A stretch of DNA of 10,149 nucleotides from Candidatus Bathyarchaeota archaeon (lineage in GTDB: Archaea; Thermoproteota; Bathyarchaeia; 40CM-2-53-6; RBG-13-38-9). Each line of letters begins with the position of its first letter. The stretch's first letter is position 1. Both the position numbers and the translations under genes were made by a program. Of the stretch, positions 1 through 6,640 are shown piece by piece. The notes beneath the pieces are model-generated. The model did no database searches. It was given only the letters and a program-made list of their open reading frames with translations, and was not told the origin of the DNA. The stretch lies in contig DAOUZW010000026.1 in assembly GCA_030671315.1 (NCBI GenBank), positions 1 through 10,149 on the forward strand, read 5' to 3'.

Positions 1-1
1 A

Positions 2-298
2 GGGACGTTAGTCGGTATAGTCTTTAACACGTCCGCTCCAGTAGGATCGACAGTTCTCCATTTTGAGCGGACTACCTTGCGGGACGGGGCTAATCAGGAT
101 ATACCACATACGTCTGTAGACGCCTCTGTCGAGATCCTTGAGGTAACTCCTCCGACGGTAGTGGTAACAGCTCCGGCTTCGGGTGGCATCTACAGCACGT
201 TGCCTACACTGACTATTGACTTCTCTGACAATGCCGGCTTAGATCGCGGGTATTATCAACTTGATGATTGTGTTACATACAATCTATTTCGGGTGTAA
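2..298 (+). pseudogene. 3' fragment of a cohesin-like/Ig-like surface protein, probably truncated
   Basis: An open frame enters from the left edge and ends at TAA (296-298), giving 98 residues. The first ~46 residues (GTLVGIVFNTSAPVGSTVLH... to SVEIL) have the alternating beta pattern seen at the end of cohesin-type domains of archaeal secreted proteins. A linker (VTPPTVVVTAPASGG) leads into an Ig-like/Big-type domain (TLPTLTIDFSDNAGLDRGYYQLDDC). In such domains the strand ending GYYQ-DxC is normally followed by much more sequence, but here only VTYNLFRV remains before the stop. The first 120 bases are about 50% GC, against about 37% in the next gene. The frame overlaps the transporter start by 38 bases. 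I infer a gene truncated by rearrangement or an assembly join; a genuine short C-terminus is possible. Family assignment is by pattern only. Confidence 0.55.
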
Positions 299-1535
299 AA
301 TAACGTCATATACTGTTTCCGAGAAAGGAGTTTCTGAAAAAAGCGTAGCGACTATAGAACTTTCATTGATATTTCTACTGACTTCGTTATTCTTCACTGG
401 TTTTACAATGCTTACACCAATACTTCCTCTTTACATTACAGATTTAGGAGCCTCAAAACTTGAACTCGGATTCATAATGGCAACACTTCCTGCTACAAGT
501 ATTTTTGCCAGATTTCCTTTCAGTGTGCTATCAATTAAAATAGGAAGATGGCCGGTCGCCATCTCTGCACTTCTACTTCAATTGACATCTTGCATTCTAT
601 TCATGTCAATATCCACAAAAATTCTACTCTACCCTACTATTGTCATCTACGCCTTGGCATTATCATCATTTGGTCCAAGTGCTATTGCAATAGCATTAGA
701 GTCATCGCCAATTGGACGTAAAGGAATGATTATGGGTAGATTCTATGGTGCAATAGGTGTCGGTATGATAGTTGGTCCTCTGCTAACAAGCCTATTAACG
801 TACTATCTAGAAGTCCAGCAAATCTTCTTATTTGCATTGGCTTTGCCAATTACTGGCTTGACTATCTTTACTCTATTTGGTAGTAAATCGCTTTTAAAGA
901 AATCAAATGAAAAGAAACTTACTGAAGAGAAAGGAACTAGATCTTTGCTGTATTCTATTCGAAGAATAGTCTGTCAACGAAACATAATACTTCTCTCTGC
1001 CTCAAGCATCACTTTCTTCATTGCGCTTGGAACCTTCGAGACGATCTTTCCCGTATACGCAAAAGGAGAGTTAGGTCTTATGAGTTACCAAATTAGTCTT
1101 CTCTTTGTTGCAAGAGGAATACCAAACGCTATATCAAGGATTCCAATCGGTAATTTGTCCGATAAAATAGGTCGTCGCATACCACTAGTTTTCGCTTATG
1201 GGTTGTCTTGGTTTGCTCTATTTCTGATTTCTGTTACAAATAACGTATTGTTACTTGTACCAATTATAGGTCTGTACGGTTTGGCATGGGGTGCTAGGAC
1301 AGCTCCTTCAGCGGCTCTTTATAGTGATAATACATTGCCCCAAGACACCGCTTTAGTATCAACTATTCTATGGTTAACCGCAGATATTGCATTGGCGTTT
1401 GGCTCAAGTTTGGCCGGAACCCTAAGTCTTTTCATTCCGACTCAATCTATCTTCAGAGTAGTATCTATGATAGTGTTTGCTGGATTATTCGGAATTCTAT
1501 TGATAAATGAATCAAAATCACAAAGAAGGAGATAA
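261..1535 (+). CDS. MFS-family transporter (12 TM)
   Basis: A 424-residue membrane protein of the major facilitator superfamily, predicted to move a small molecule across the cytoplasmic membrane; the substrate cannot be read from sequence. There are about 12 hydrophobic segments in two halves separated by a charged cytoplasmic loop (residues ~210-238, LLKKSNEKKLTEEKG). The loop between helices 2 and 3 has a weak motif A (SIKIGRWP, 92-98). The equivalent loop in the second half is canonical (GNLSDKIGRR, 297-306). Helix 5 has a motif-C-like GVGMIVGP (166-173). The start is uncertain: ATG 261 or 264 lies inside the preceding reading frame, the first helix begins only at ~residue 34, and a good AAAGGAG (324-330) has no ATG, GTG or TTG start suitably spaced behind it in this frame. 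TTG 366 is a possible but poorly placed alternative. Confidence 0.85.
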   Translation: MMIVLHTIYFGCKITSYTVSEKGVSEKSVATIELSLIFLLTSLFFTGFTMLTPILPLYITDLGASKLELGFIMATLPATSIFARFPFSVLSIKIGRWPVAISALLLQLTSCILFMSISTKILLYPTIVIYALALSSFGPSAIAIALESSPIGRKGMIMGRFYGAIGVGMIVGPLLTSLLTYYLEVQQIFLFALALPITGLTIFTLFGSKSLLKKSNEKKLTEEKGTRSLLYSIRRIVCQRNIILLSASSITFFIALGTFETIFPVYAKGELGLMSYQISLLFVARGIPNAISRIPIGNLSDKIGRRIPLVFAYGLSWFALFLISVTNNVLLLVPIIGLYGLAWGARTAPSAALYSDNTLPQDTALVSTILWLTADIALAFGSSLAGTLSLFIPTQSIFRVVSMIVFAGLFGILLINESKSQRRR

Positions 1536-1578
1536 CAAAGCATTTAGAAAAATCAGCTTTTAACAGTTATGTATGAAT

Positions 1579-1587
1579 CTTAAATAA
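1579..1587 (+). promoter_or_regulatory. TATA box (BRE/box A) for UMP kinase gene
   Basis: CTTAAATAA lies about 40 bases before the ATG of the UMP kinase gene, inside the 91-base gap after the transporter. With the usual archaeal spacing of about 25 bases, transcription would start near 1608-1612 and leave a leader of ~15 bases. That fits the absence of a Shine-Dalgarno site there. Inferred from spacing and composition only. Confidence 0.45.
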
Positions 1588-1626
1588 TTAGATAATCGAA
1601 TCTCTCAATTATGCAGGTAAATCGAA

Positions 1627-2304
1627 ATGAAGTTGGTCATTAAAATCGGAGGTCACCTATTTCCATCCGAATTGAATCCTGGTAGAATTAGTGAATTCAC
1701 ATCTATTCTGAAAAACCTTCAAGGAAAAGGTCATAAAATTACTGCAGTAGCTGGTGGTGGTGCAAATGCTAGATTATACATCCAAACAGCAAGAAGATTG
1801 GGAAGTGATGAATCCTATTGTGATGATATTGGAATTCAGTTCGCTAGACTGAATGCTAAATTGTTGATATCCGCCCTTGGAAGTGATTCCTATCCAATAG
1901 TAGCTGAAAATACTGTAGAACTAAGAGCTTACCATATCTCTGACAAGATAATTGTGATAGGAGGATTACAACCTGGACAATCAACAAATGCAGTTGCCGC
2001 AATAGCCGCAGAGATAGTTGGAGCAGATCTTTTAGTAAATGGAACAGATGTAGATGGCGTCTATACAGATGATCCAAAGCTCCATCCAGATGCTAAGAAA
2101 CTTGATGAAGTTTCTATAGACCAGTTGTTAGAGATTATTATAAAGGGTAAGAGTTCTGCGGGCGGATACAAACTATTAGACCCCGTTGCTGTTAAAATAA
2201 TTGAGCGATCAAAAATCCCTACGATAATTTTAGATCTTAAGGATCCGAGAAATTTGATTGCTGCAGTTGAAGGAAACAATATTGGAACGAGAATAAGATT
2301 TTAA
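1627..2304 (+). CDS. pyrH: UMP kinase (archaeal PyrH, amino acid kinase family)
   Basis: Phosphorylates UMP to UDP with ATP in the cytoplasm, feeding UTP/CTP synthesis. At 225 residues it has the usual archaeal UMP kinase length. The N-terminal KIGG (6-9) begins the nucleotide fold. AGGGANAR (42-49) is the glycine-rich loop, DDIGIQFARLNAKLL (66-80) matches the UMP-binding helix of archaeal PyrH, GGLQPGQSTNAVAA (112-125) is the second substrate loop, and NGTDVDGVYTDDP (138-150) is the ATP-site signature shared with bacterial PyrH. Acetylglutamate, aspartate and isopentenyl-phosphate kinases are related, but the GG.QPG.STN and DVDGVYTDDP pattern with this length favours UMP kinase. The start is the first ATG after a TATA box, with no clear Shine-Dalgarno. 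The winged-helix gene 20 bases downstream is likely co-transcribed. Confidence 0.92.
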   Translation: MKLVIKIGGHLFPSELNPGRISEFTSILKNLQGKGHKITAVAGGGANARLYIQTARRLGSDESYCDDIGIQFARLNAKLLISALGSDSYPIVAENTVELRAYHISDKIIVIGGLQPGQSTNAVAAIAAEIVGADLLVNGTDVDGVYTDDPKLHPDAKKLDEVSIDQLLEIIIKGKSSAGGYKLLDPVAVKIIERSKIPTIILDLKDPRNLIAAVEGNNIGTRIRF

Positions 2305-2311
2305 CACTGCA

Positions 2312-2318
2312 GAGAGGA
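2312..2318 (+). promoter_or_regulatory. Shine-Dalgarno site deciding a TTG start
   Basis: GAGAGGA lies 6 bases before TTG 2325 in the short gap after the UMP kinase stop. It is one of the few clear ribosome binding sites in this window. This fits an internal gene of an operon and supports the non-ATG start of the winged-helix protein. Confidence 0.6.
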
Positions 2319-2324
2319 CTACGT

Positions 2325-2600
2325 TTGGTTAAGCTTGTGGATATTTTTCAATCAAGGGCAACAGTAAGGCTTCTAGAATACATGTTAGAAAATAGGGGTA
2401 AGATATTCAATCAATCCCTTCTTGCAAATATTTTAGAACTATCTCCTTCAACAATAGCAAGAGTAATAGATCCGCTAATTAAAGAACAGATAATTCTCTT
2501 TGACAGGTTTGAACAAGGAATGAAATTGATAAGTCTTAATGAAATGTCCGAGAAAACGAAAATTCTGATCGAGTTTTACGATAGAATAAAAAATCTTTGA
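2325..2600 (+). CDS. Small winged-helix DNA-binding protein
   Basis: A 91-residue protein that looks like a single winged-helix domain. Helix 1 spans ~11-23 (RATVRLLEYMLEN). A helix-turn-helix follows at ~29-53, with SLLANILELSPSTIARVIDPL giving the positioning and recognition helices. A short beta wing covers ~55-70 (QIILFDRFEQGMKLISL) and a C-terminal helix ~74-91 may dimerise. The pattern (silencing of one domain by replacing ligand or effector parts) is typical of the many small MarR/ArsR-like archaeal regulators, and no effector domain or metal-binding cysteines are present. The TTG start is supported by GAGAGGA 6 bases upstream and by the 20-base spacing from the UMP kinase gene, with which it probably forms an operon. 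Its target is unknown; autoregulation or pyrimidine control would be guesses. Confidence 0.75.
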   Translation: MVKLVDIFQSRATVRLLEYMLENRGKIFNQSLLANILELSPSTIARVIDPLIKEQIILFDRFEQGMKLISLNEMSEKTKILIEFYDRIKNL

Positions 2601-2626
2601 ACACGATAATTCATACTGAAATTTAG

Positions 2627-2770
2627 TTAGGCTTCGCTTTCTGCTACTCGATCGAATTCTTCCGATAAAGAATCGCAAATAAGCGAACAGACACGCCATT
2701 GTCTCATGGTATAGCTTATGCGTAATTGTTCCATTGCTTCAGCAATCTTGTCTTCTTGTTCAGGATTCAT
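2627..2770 (-). CDS. Possible 47-residue hypothetical protein
   Basis: An ATG (2768-2770 on the minus strand) opens a 47-residue frame ending in TAA at 2627-2629. It begins MNPEQEDKIAEAMEQLR, contains ISYTMRQWRVCSLICD and ends SEEFDRVAESEA. The composition is protein-like: acidic and helical, with two cysteines (28 and 32) and a tryptophan. It fills most of the 258-base gap between the winged-helix and Pelota genes. A TATA-like element (2813-2820, read as CTTTTATA on this strand) sits ~43 bases before the ATG, the spacing of other promoters here. There is no Shine-Dalgarno, consistent with a near-leaderless transcript. I recognise no family. A longer minus-strand frame overlaps the same bases but looks non-coding. 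This could still be a chance ORF. Confidence 0.45.
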   Translation of the reverse strand: MNPEQEDKIAEAMEQLRISYTMRQWRVCSLICDSLSEEFDRVAESEA

Positions 2771-2812
2771 AGCGAATCACTATATGTGACTTTTCATACC
2801 ATGTCATCTATG

Positions 2813-2820
2813 TATAAAAG
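2813..2820. promoter_or_regulatory. TATA box for Pelota, possibly bidirectional
   Basis: TATAAAAG on the plus strand lies 39 bases before ATG 2859 and 60 before ATG 2880 of the Pelota gene, so it fits a plus-strand promoter with a start near 2843-2848. Read on the minus strand the same bases (CTTTTATA) lie ~43 bases before the small 47-residue ORF. One element could serve both directions. Inferred from position. Confidence 0.5.
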
Positions 2821-2879
2821 TCAATTCATTAGTGGTCTGTGACAGATAACAAGTCGATATGGATAGGAATGGTTACAAT

Positions 2880-3959
2880 ATGAGAATAATAGCAGAGGAT
2901 CTTAAACATGGGACTATTCAAGTAAGTATTGAGAACCTCGATGACTTGTGGACACTTTATAATGTTATCAAAAAGGATGACTTGGTCTATTCAAGAACAA
3001 CACGTGAAGTAAAAACTGATGAAGCGAGTAGACCATCAAGTAGACGTGTATCGGCCACGTTAGGTTTGAAGGTTGAAAAAATCTATTTTGATAAAGATCT
3101 TGTTAGACTCAGGATCCATGGTGTCGTAACTGATGCTTCTGATAAATTTGGGATATTGGGATCACATCACACATTCAGTCTTTTTGAAGATGGTGTAGTG
3201 AAGATAATCAAAGAAAGATGGGCTAAACATGAACTCGAAAGTATGAGAAAAGCATCTGAGAATGAAGTGCCTGTAATAATAGTTGCAATCGATAGTGACG
3301 AATGTGCCATAGGTATTTCACGAATGTCAGGAGTTGATATTAAATTAGAAATCAAATCGTACCTGCCAGGAAAGCGTGAGGCTGAGAAACGTGATCAGGC
3401 CATGATTAAATATTTCTCAGTAATCTCTGAACCCTTAGCACGAGTTCATGATACTTATGACGCTAAGATACTGATTGTAGGCCCTGGATTTACAAAAGAG
3501 TATTTCATGAATTTTTTAAAAAATAACCATTCAGAATTAGCCCAAGAAGTAGCTACTGTGAAAAGTGTCAGCAACGGCGGAGCTGCAGGAGTTTACGAAG
3601 CGATAAGGGTGGGTCTTGTAGGAAATGTTATGAAAGGAGCTAGGACCATGAATGAGTTAAAACTTGTTGAAGAAATTTTAGCCAGACTCGGAGCCTCAAG
3701 GGGAGATGTCTCATATGGTATGGATGAAGTCTCCTCAGATGCCTCATCGGGTGCTGTGGAAACAGCGTTAGTATGCGATGAAACACTTAGAGGTGCTGAA
3801 AATCAAGAACGGTTGTCTCTAGAAAAAACTCTTAGGATAATCGAGGAGAATCATGGAAAAGTCGTTATAATAAGCATGGGACATGAAGGTGGAAGGAAGC
3901 TTGATTCCTTAGGCGGTATTGCTGCTTTACTAAGGTATGAGAGGCATAAACAATATTGA
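2880..3959 (+). CDS. pelA: Pelota (aPelota/Dom34), ribosome rescue factor
   Basis: Binds stalled ribosomes with no or non-cognate A-site codon and, with the GTPase EF-1alpha and then ABCE1, splits them. From ATG 2880 it is 359 residues, normal for the family. The N-terminal Lsm-like domain (~1-128) opens MRIIAEDLKHG and carries LDDLWTLYNVI (20-30). The central eRF1-like domain (~131-255) has PVIIVAIDSDE, the Pelota-type VGPGF (200-204) and SVSNGGAAGVYEAI (229-242). It lacks the GGQ of release factors, so it should not hydrolyse peptidyl-tRNA. The C-terminal domain (~256-350) contains SYGMDEV and SGAVETALVCDETLR. ATG 2859 in the same frame would add seven residues (MDRNGYN); I prefer 2880 because homologues begin with MRII. 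Its partner EF-1alpha is encoded 3.3 kb downstream. A TATA box precedes it. Confidence 0.93.
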   Translation: MRIIAEDLKHGTIQVSIENLDDLWTLYNVIKKDDLVYSRTTREVKTDEASRPSSRRVSATLGLKVEKIYFDKDLVRLRIHGVVTDASDKFGILGSHHTFSLFEDGVVKIIKERWAKHELESMRKASENEVPVIIVAIDSDECAIGISRMSGVDIKLEIKSYLPGKREAEKRDQAMIKYFSVISEPLARVHDTYDAKILIVGPGFTKEYFMNFLKNNHSELAQEVATVKSVSNGGAAGVYEAIRVGLVGNVMKGARTMNELKLVEEILARLGASRGDVSYGMDEVSSDASSGAVETALVCDETLRGAENQERLSLEKTLRIIEENHGKVVIISMGHEGGRKLDSLGGIAALLRYERHKQY

Positions 3960-4001
3960 AGCACGCGTAAACTGTTTGAGTTCAATACTCGCCCTCCACA
4001 A

Positions 4002-4009
4002 CTTTAATA
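4002..4009 (+). promoter_or_regulatory. Possible TATA box for the M50 protease gene
   Basis: CTTTAATA lies in the 135-base gap after Pelota and about 85 bases before the protease ATG. With normal spacing it would give a leader of roughly 60 bases, longer than others in this window, so the assignment is weak. No other TATA-like element is obvious in the gap. Confidence 0.25.
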
Positions 4010-4094
4010 GAAGACTCTTCAAGCAATGTAAAGAACCACTGTTCGAGGTATTACTGTTCCAGAAAAAGTAAGTTCAATCTCTTGATGATGAAGA

Positions 4095-5252
4095 ATGGCA
4101 AATGATCTAATCTCCACATTACTTTTCATTGTAGCTTTTTGGGTTATGCTATACATATTGGCGAAAGTGTTCGCTTGGGAGAAGAGAGGCATCATAGTAG
4201 AACCGTTCTACTTGATGTTGAAAACATCTTTCTTGAATGAGAGGTTAAACTTCTTTTCAAAGAACCGAGAGAGGATTTGGAGAGCCGTCTGGAATATTGG
4301 TATAATAGTTGCATTTGGCCAGATGGGTTTCATTATCTATTTTCTATCAAATAATATCATTGAATTGGTGAATAGAACACCACAAGCAGCAGGAATGGTT
4401 CCTATACTTCCTGGAATAACTATCAGTTTTGAGACTTTACCATATTTCATAATAGCTTTAGCTATTGTTCTTATAACACATGAGTTTGCTCATGCAATTG
4501 CTGGTTTAGTTGATAATATACCTTTGAAATCTGCGGGGCTATTTTTTGTATTCATAGTAGGAGGAGGTTTTGTAGAACTTGATGAAGAGAAGCTTGAGCA
4601 ATCATCTCTCCGTACCAAATTGAGAGTATTCTCAGCGGGTTCATCTACAAATATCGCGGTATGGGGTCTTGTCACTCTGCTATTTCTTAACTTCGGTGCA
4701 ATAATGAGTCCATTTTATGACGACCCCTCAGGAATTATTGTTTCAGGAGTCATCGAAGATGGAGGGGCTTCACAAGCTGATATGAAAAAGTGGGATGTCA
4801 TCTACTCCATAAATGATCAGCCAATTAAAGATGTTAATGATTTAGCTGAGTTCATGAGTAAGGTAAAACCAGGAACTATCCTGATTTTAAGCACGGATAG
4901 GGGGGATGTGGGTGTTGAGACTAAACCTCATCCGCAAGATCCCAAACGCGCCCTACTAGGTATATACCCTTTTCCTTACTATGAATCTAGACTGGGTATT
5001 GCTCCCAAAGAGTTGCCGTATCATCTATATTGGACTGGATACTGGACATCTACTTTGTTGCTTTGGATAGCTATCTTCAATATGTTGCCCCTCTTCCCAC
5101 TTGATGGAGATAAAATGATATATTCAGTAGTCAGTTCAAAGTCAAAAAAAGCAGCTAGAATTGTCAGAGTATCTGTCGGAGGAGTATTCCTTGCTATCGT
5201 AGTGATGAATATGGTTCTGTCGTACATGAATTTCGGTTTTATGACGATTTGA
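4095..5252 (+). CDS. Site-2-protease family (M50) intramembrane zinc metalloprotease with PDZ domain
   Basis: An intramembrane protease expected to cleave transmembrane segments of signalling or regulatory proteins. The 385 residues have a membrane segment at ~5-25, another at ~66-90 (WNIGIIVAFGQMGFIIYFL), then the catalytic helix ~116-136 with HEFAH (129-133; His129 and His133 bind zinc, Glu130 is the base). GGGFVELDEE (156-165) is the usual conserved loop after the active site. A PDZ-like domain occupies ~205-285 (SGVIEDGGASQADMKKWDVIYSI). The second core helix carries NMLPLFPLDG (329-338), whose Asp337 is the third zinc ligand. A last membrane segment is at ~360-380. All catalytic residues are present, so it should be active. 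Substrate unknown. It ends 10 bases before the tRNA thiolase gene, so the two are probably co-transcribed, without an obvious functional link. Confidence 0.9.
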   Translation: MANDLISTLLFIVAFWVMLYILAKVFAWEKRGIIVEPFYLMLKTSFLNERLNFFSKNRERIWRAVWNIGIIVAFGQMGFIIYFLSNNIIELVNRTPQAAGMVPILPGITISFETLPYFIIALAIVLITHEFAHAIAGLVDNIPLKSAGLFFVFIVGGGFVELDEEKLEQSSLRTKLRVFSAGSSTNIAVWGLVTLLFLNFGAIMSPFYDDPSGIIVSGVIEDGGASQADMKKWDVIYSINDQPIKDVNDLAEFMSKVKPGTILILSTDRGDVGVETKPHPQDPKRALLGIYPFPYYESRLGIAPKELPYHLYWTGYWTSTLLLWIAIFNMLPLFPLDGDKMIYSVVSSKSKKAARIVRVSVGGVFLAIVVMNMVLSYMNFGFMTI

Positions 5253-5262
5253 GACGGTTTCA

Positions 5263-6195
5263 ATGCAATGTACATTCTGTAAGTCCAATGCATTCTATCG
5301 GCGGGAGCATGAAGGAGTTAGCCTCTGTAAGAGATGTTTCACGAAGAGTATAGAAAAAAAAGTCAGGACGACTATCTCTGAATATGAGATGTTTGACTAT
5401 AAAGATAGAATAGCAGTAGCTGTTTCTGGAGGAAAAGATAGTCTTACACTACTTTCCATTTTGAACAAACTCAAGATGAGATTCCCGTTATCCAAGCTAA
5501 TAGCCATAACTATTGACGAGGGAATCTACGGTTATAGAGAGGAAGCCGTATCACTTGCTAAATCGCTAACCGAGTCCCTTGGAATTGAACATAAAATATT
5601 CTCCTTCAAAGATCTTTTTCAAGTAACTCTTGATGAACTTTTAAAAAAGCAGAATGAGTTGGCACCATGCTCATACTGTGGCGTTTTACGTCGCCGGGCC
5701 TTGGAGATGGCTGGAAGATCTGTTGGAGCTAACAAGATTGTGACTGGGCACAATCTTGATGATGAAGTTCAAACAATGCTTCTGAACATTCTGCATGGTG
5801 GTGTAGATAGATTAATGAGACCATCTCCAGTTTTGGCTGATCCAGATGGTAGATTTATTCAAAGAGTAAAACCACTATGCTATTTATATGAACGTGAGAT
5901 CGCTCTGTATGCATATGTGACTGGTCTTAAGTTCCAACATATTCCTTGTCCACATAGAAGTAGGGCATTGAGAGGTGAAATACGAGACATTCTGAATAGC
6001 TTGGAGGATAAGCATCCAAGCCTCAAATATACCGCTTTTTCTTCAAAAATGAAACTCAGCCATATAATTGCTAAACATAAAGTGCAGCTAAACTCCTGCA
6101 GGAACTGCGGGGAATGGACAAGTGGAGATCTATGTGAAGTATGTAGAGTCTTACTTGAAAACAGAGAGATTAGATGTCTTGTTCGGGAAGCTTAA
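5263..6195 (+). CDS. tRNA 2-thiolation enzyme, TtuA/NcsA (CTU1) family
   Basis: A PP-loop ATPase that adenylates a tRNA uridine C2 and replaces oxygen by sulfur taken from a ubiquitin-like carrier or sulfide. In archaea the target is U34 of Lys/Glu/Gln tRNAs (NcsA) or U54 (TtuA); sequence alone does not decide. At 310 residues it is of normal length. The N-terminal zinc finger uses Cys3, Cys6, Cys22 and Cys25. The PP-loop is SGGKDS (55-60). Cys136 and Cys139 (PCSYCG), together with Cys229 (HIPCPHRS), are the three ligands of the [4Fe-4S] cluster that holds the activating sulfur. TGHNLDDEVQ (161-170) is the family signature. The C-terminal zinc site has Cys279, Cys282, Cys291 and Cys294. Every functional cysteine is kept, so it should be active. 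Starts 10 bases after the protease stop; no strong Shine-Dalgarno. Confidence 0.92.
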   Translation: MQCTFCKSNAFYRREHEGVSLCKRCFTKSIEKKVRTTISEYEMFDYKDRIAVAVSGGKDSLTLLSILNKLKMRFPLSKLIAITIDEGIYGYREEAVSLAKSLTESLGIEHKIFSFKDLFQVTLDELLKKQNELAPCSYCGVLRRRALEMAGRSVGANKIVTGHNLDDEVQTMLLNILHGGVDRLMRPSPVLADPDGRFIQRVKPLCYLYEREIALYAYVTGLKFQHIPCPHRSRALRGEIRDILNSLEDKHPSLKYTAFSSKMKLSHIIAKHKVQLNSCRNCGEWTSGDLCEVCRVLLENREIRCLVREA

Positions 6196-6197
6196 TC
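6191..6197 (+). promoter_or_regulatory. Possible TATA box for SRP RNA
   Basis: CTTAATC overlaps the tRNA thiolase stop codon and is centred about 28 bases before the first base of SRP RNA helix 1 (6222), which is the expected archaeal spacing. If correct, the SRP RNA promoter is embedded in the end of the upstream gene. Confidence 0.35.
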
Positions 6198-6221
6198 TGT
6201 AGCTTAGTCGAGTTCATATTT

Positions 6222-6545
6222 GGCGGTGATGGAGGATTGGGGAGCCAGCCGTTCTCTGTACCCGAAATCGGCTATACGCGGGGATCCGTTAACTTGACGG
6301 TGAGATGTTGCTGATCAGTAGCAGGGCCTGGTCGCTGACGATGAGACTCTGCCCTGCTGGGCTGACGGAAGGGGAGGGGCTTCTGAAGGGAAGTTGCCTA
6401 TCTCTTTACCATCGAACCCGGTGAGGCTCGGAAGAGAGCAACCGTAAGGTGGACGGTTTGGCGCTGGCAGGAACACAGGGTTTAGGATGTTGCTGGGACT
6501 CCACTATTGTGAACGGCGTCGATCTGCTGAGGATGCGTCACCGCC
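6222..6545 (+). ncRNA. ffs: Archaeal signal recognition particle RNA (7S RNA)
   Basis: This fills the 445-base gap between the tRNA thiolase and uS7 genes and is visibly richer in GC than its neighbours. The RNA scaffold of the signal recognition particle binds SRP54 and SRP19 and targets ribosomes to the membrane. The SRP54-binding helix 8 is unmistakable: GTGAGG (6421-6426), stem CTC, GGAA tetraloop (6430-6433), stem GAG, then AGCA (6437-6440). It aligns without gaps to the E. coli 4.5S hairpin. The ends pair as helix 1: GGCGGTGA (6222-6229) with TCACCGCC (6538-6545), a feature of archaeal SRP RNAs. The 5' (Alu-like) domain shows helix 3, AGCCG (6247-6251) with CGGCT (6269-6273), and the CTGTACCCGAAATCGG loop region. 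Length ~324 is normal. Ends could extend a few bases. A T-run at 6561-6565 follows. Confidence 0.93.
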
Positions 6546-6560
6546 TTCCCAGAGCATGCA

Positions 6561-6565
6561 TTTTT
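6561..6565 (+). terminator. T-run terminator after SRP RNA
   Basis: Five T residues lie 15 bases beyond the closing base pair of SRP RNA helix 1, in an AT-rich stretch. Archaeal RNA polymerase terminates at such runs. Short and therefore only moderately supported. Confidence 0.35.
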
Positions 6566-6591
6566 AATTAAGTTCTAAACCCTTATTATTT

Positions 6592-6600
6592 AGATTAAAA
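6592..6600 (+). promoter_or_regulatory. Possible TATA element for the uS7 gene
   Basis: AGATTAAAA lies ~45 bases before the TTG start of uS7, in the AT-rich gap after the SRP RNA. TTATTATTTA (6583-6592) just upstream is an equally possible element. A promoter is expected here because the upstream transcript should end after the SRP RNA. Confidence 0.3.
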
Positions 6601-6640
6601 GTCTTGATAGAAACCTAGTTGGGTTTGGTGTTAGAGCAAC

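Noticed and set aside
2475..2699. 74-codon minus-strand frame over the winged-helix gene and the gap
   Set aside because: It overlaps a convincing plus-strand gene, has an Arg/Ser/Phe-rich shadow-like composition, and has no promoter at its start. The other minus-strand frame (2627-2770) explains the gap better.
3976..4071. Short plus-strand frame from a TTG in the gap after Pelota
   Set aside because: About 31 codons without a ribosome binding site, and it would span the TATA-like element. No reason to believe it is translated.
4085..4091. C-box-like ATGATGA before the protease gene
   Set aside because: No matching D box or internal C'/D' boxes at suitable distance; it overlaps the leader of the protease gene. 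Not a supportable C/D guide RNA.
6320..6358. 8-base inverted repeat AGCAGGGC / GCCCTGCT resembling a terminator hairpin
   Set aside because: It lies within the SRP RNA and is explained by that RNA's internal folding.
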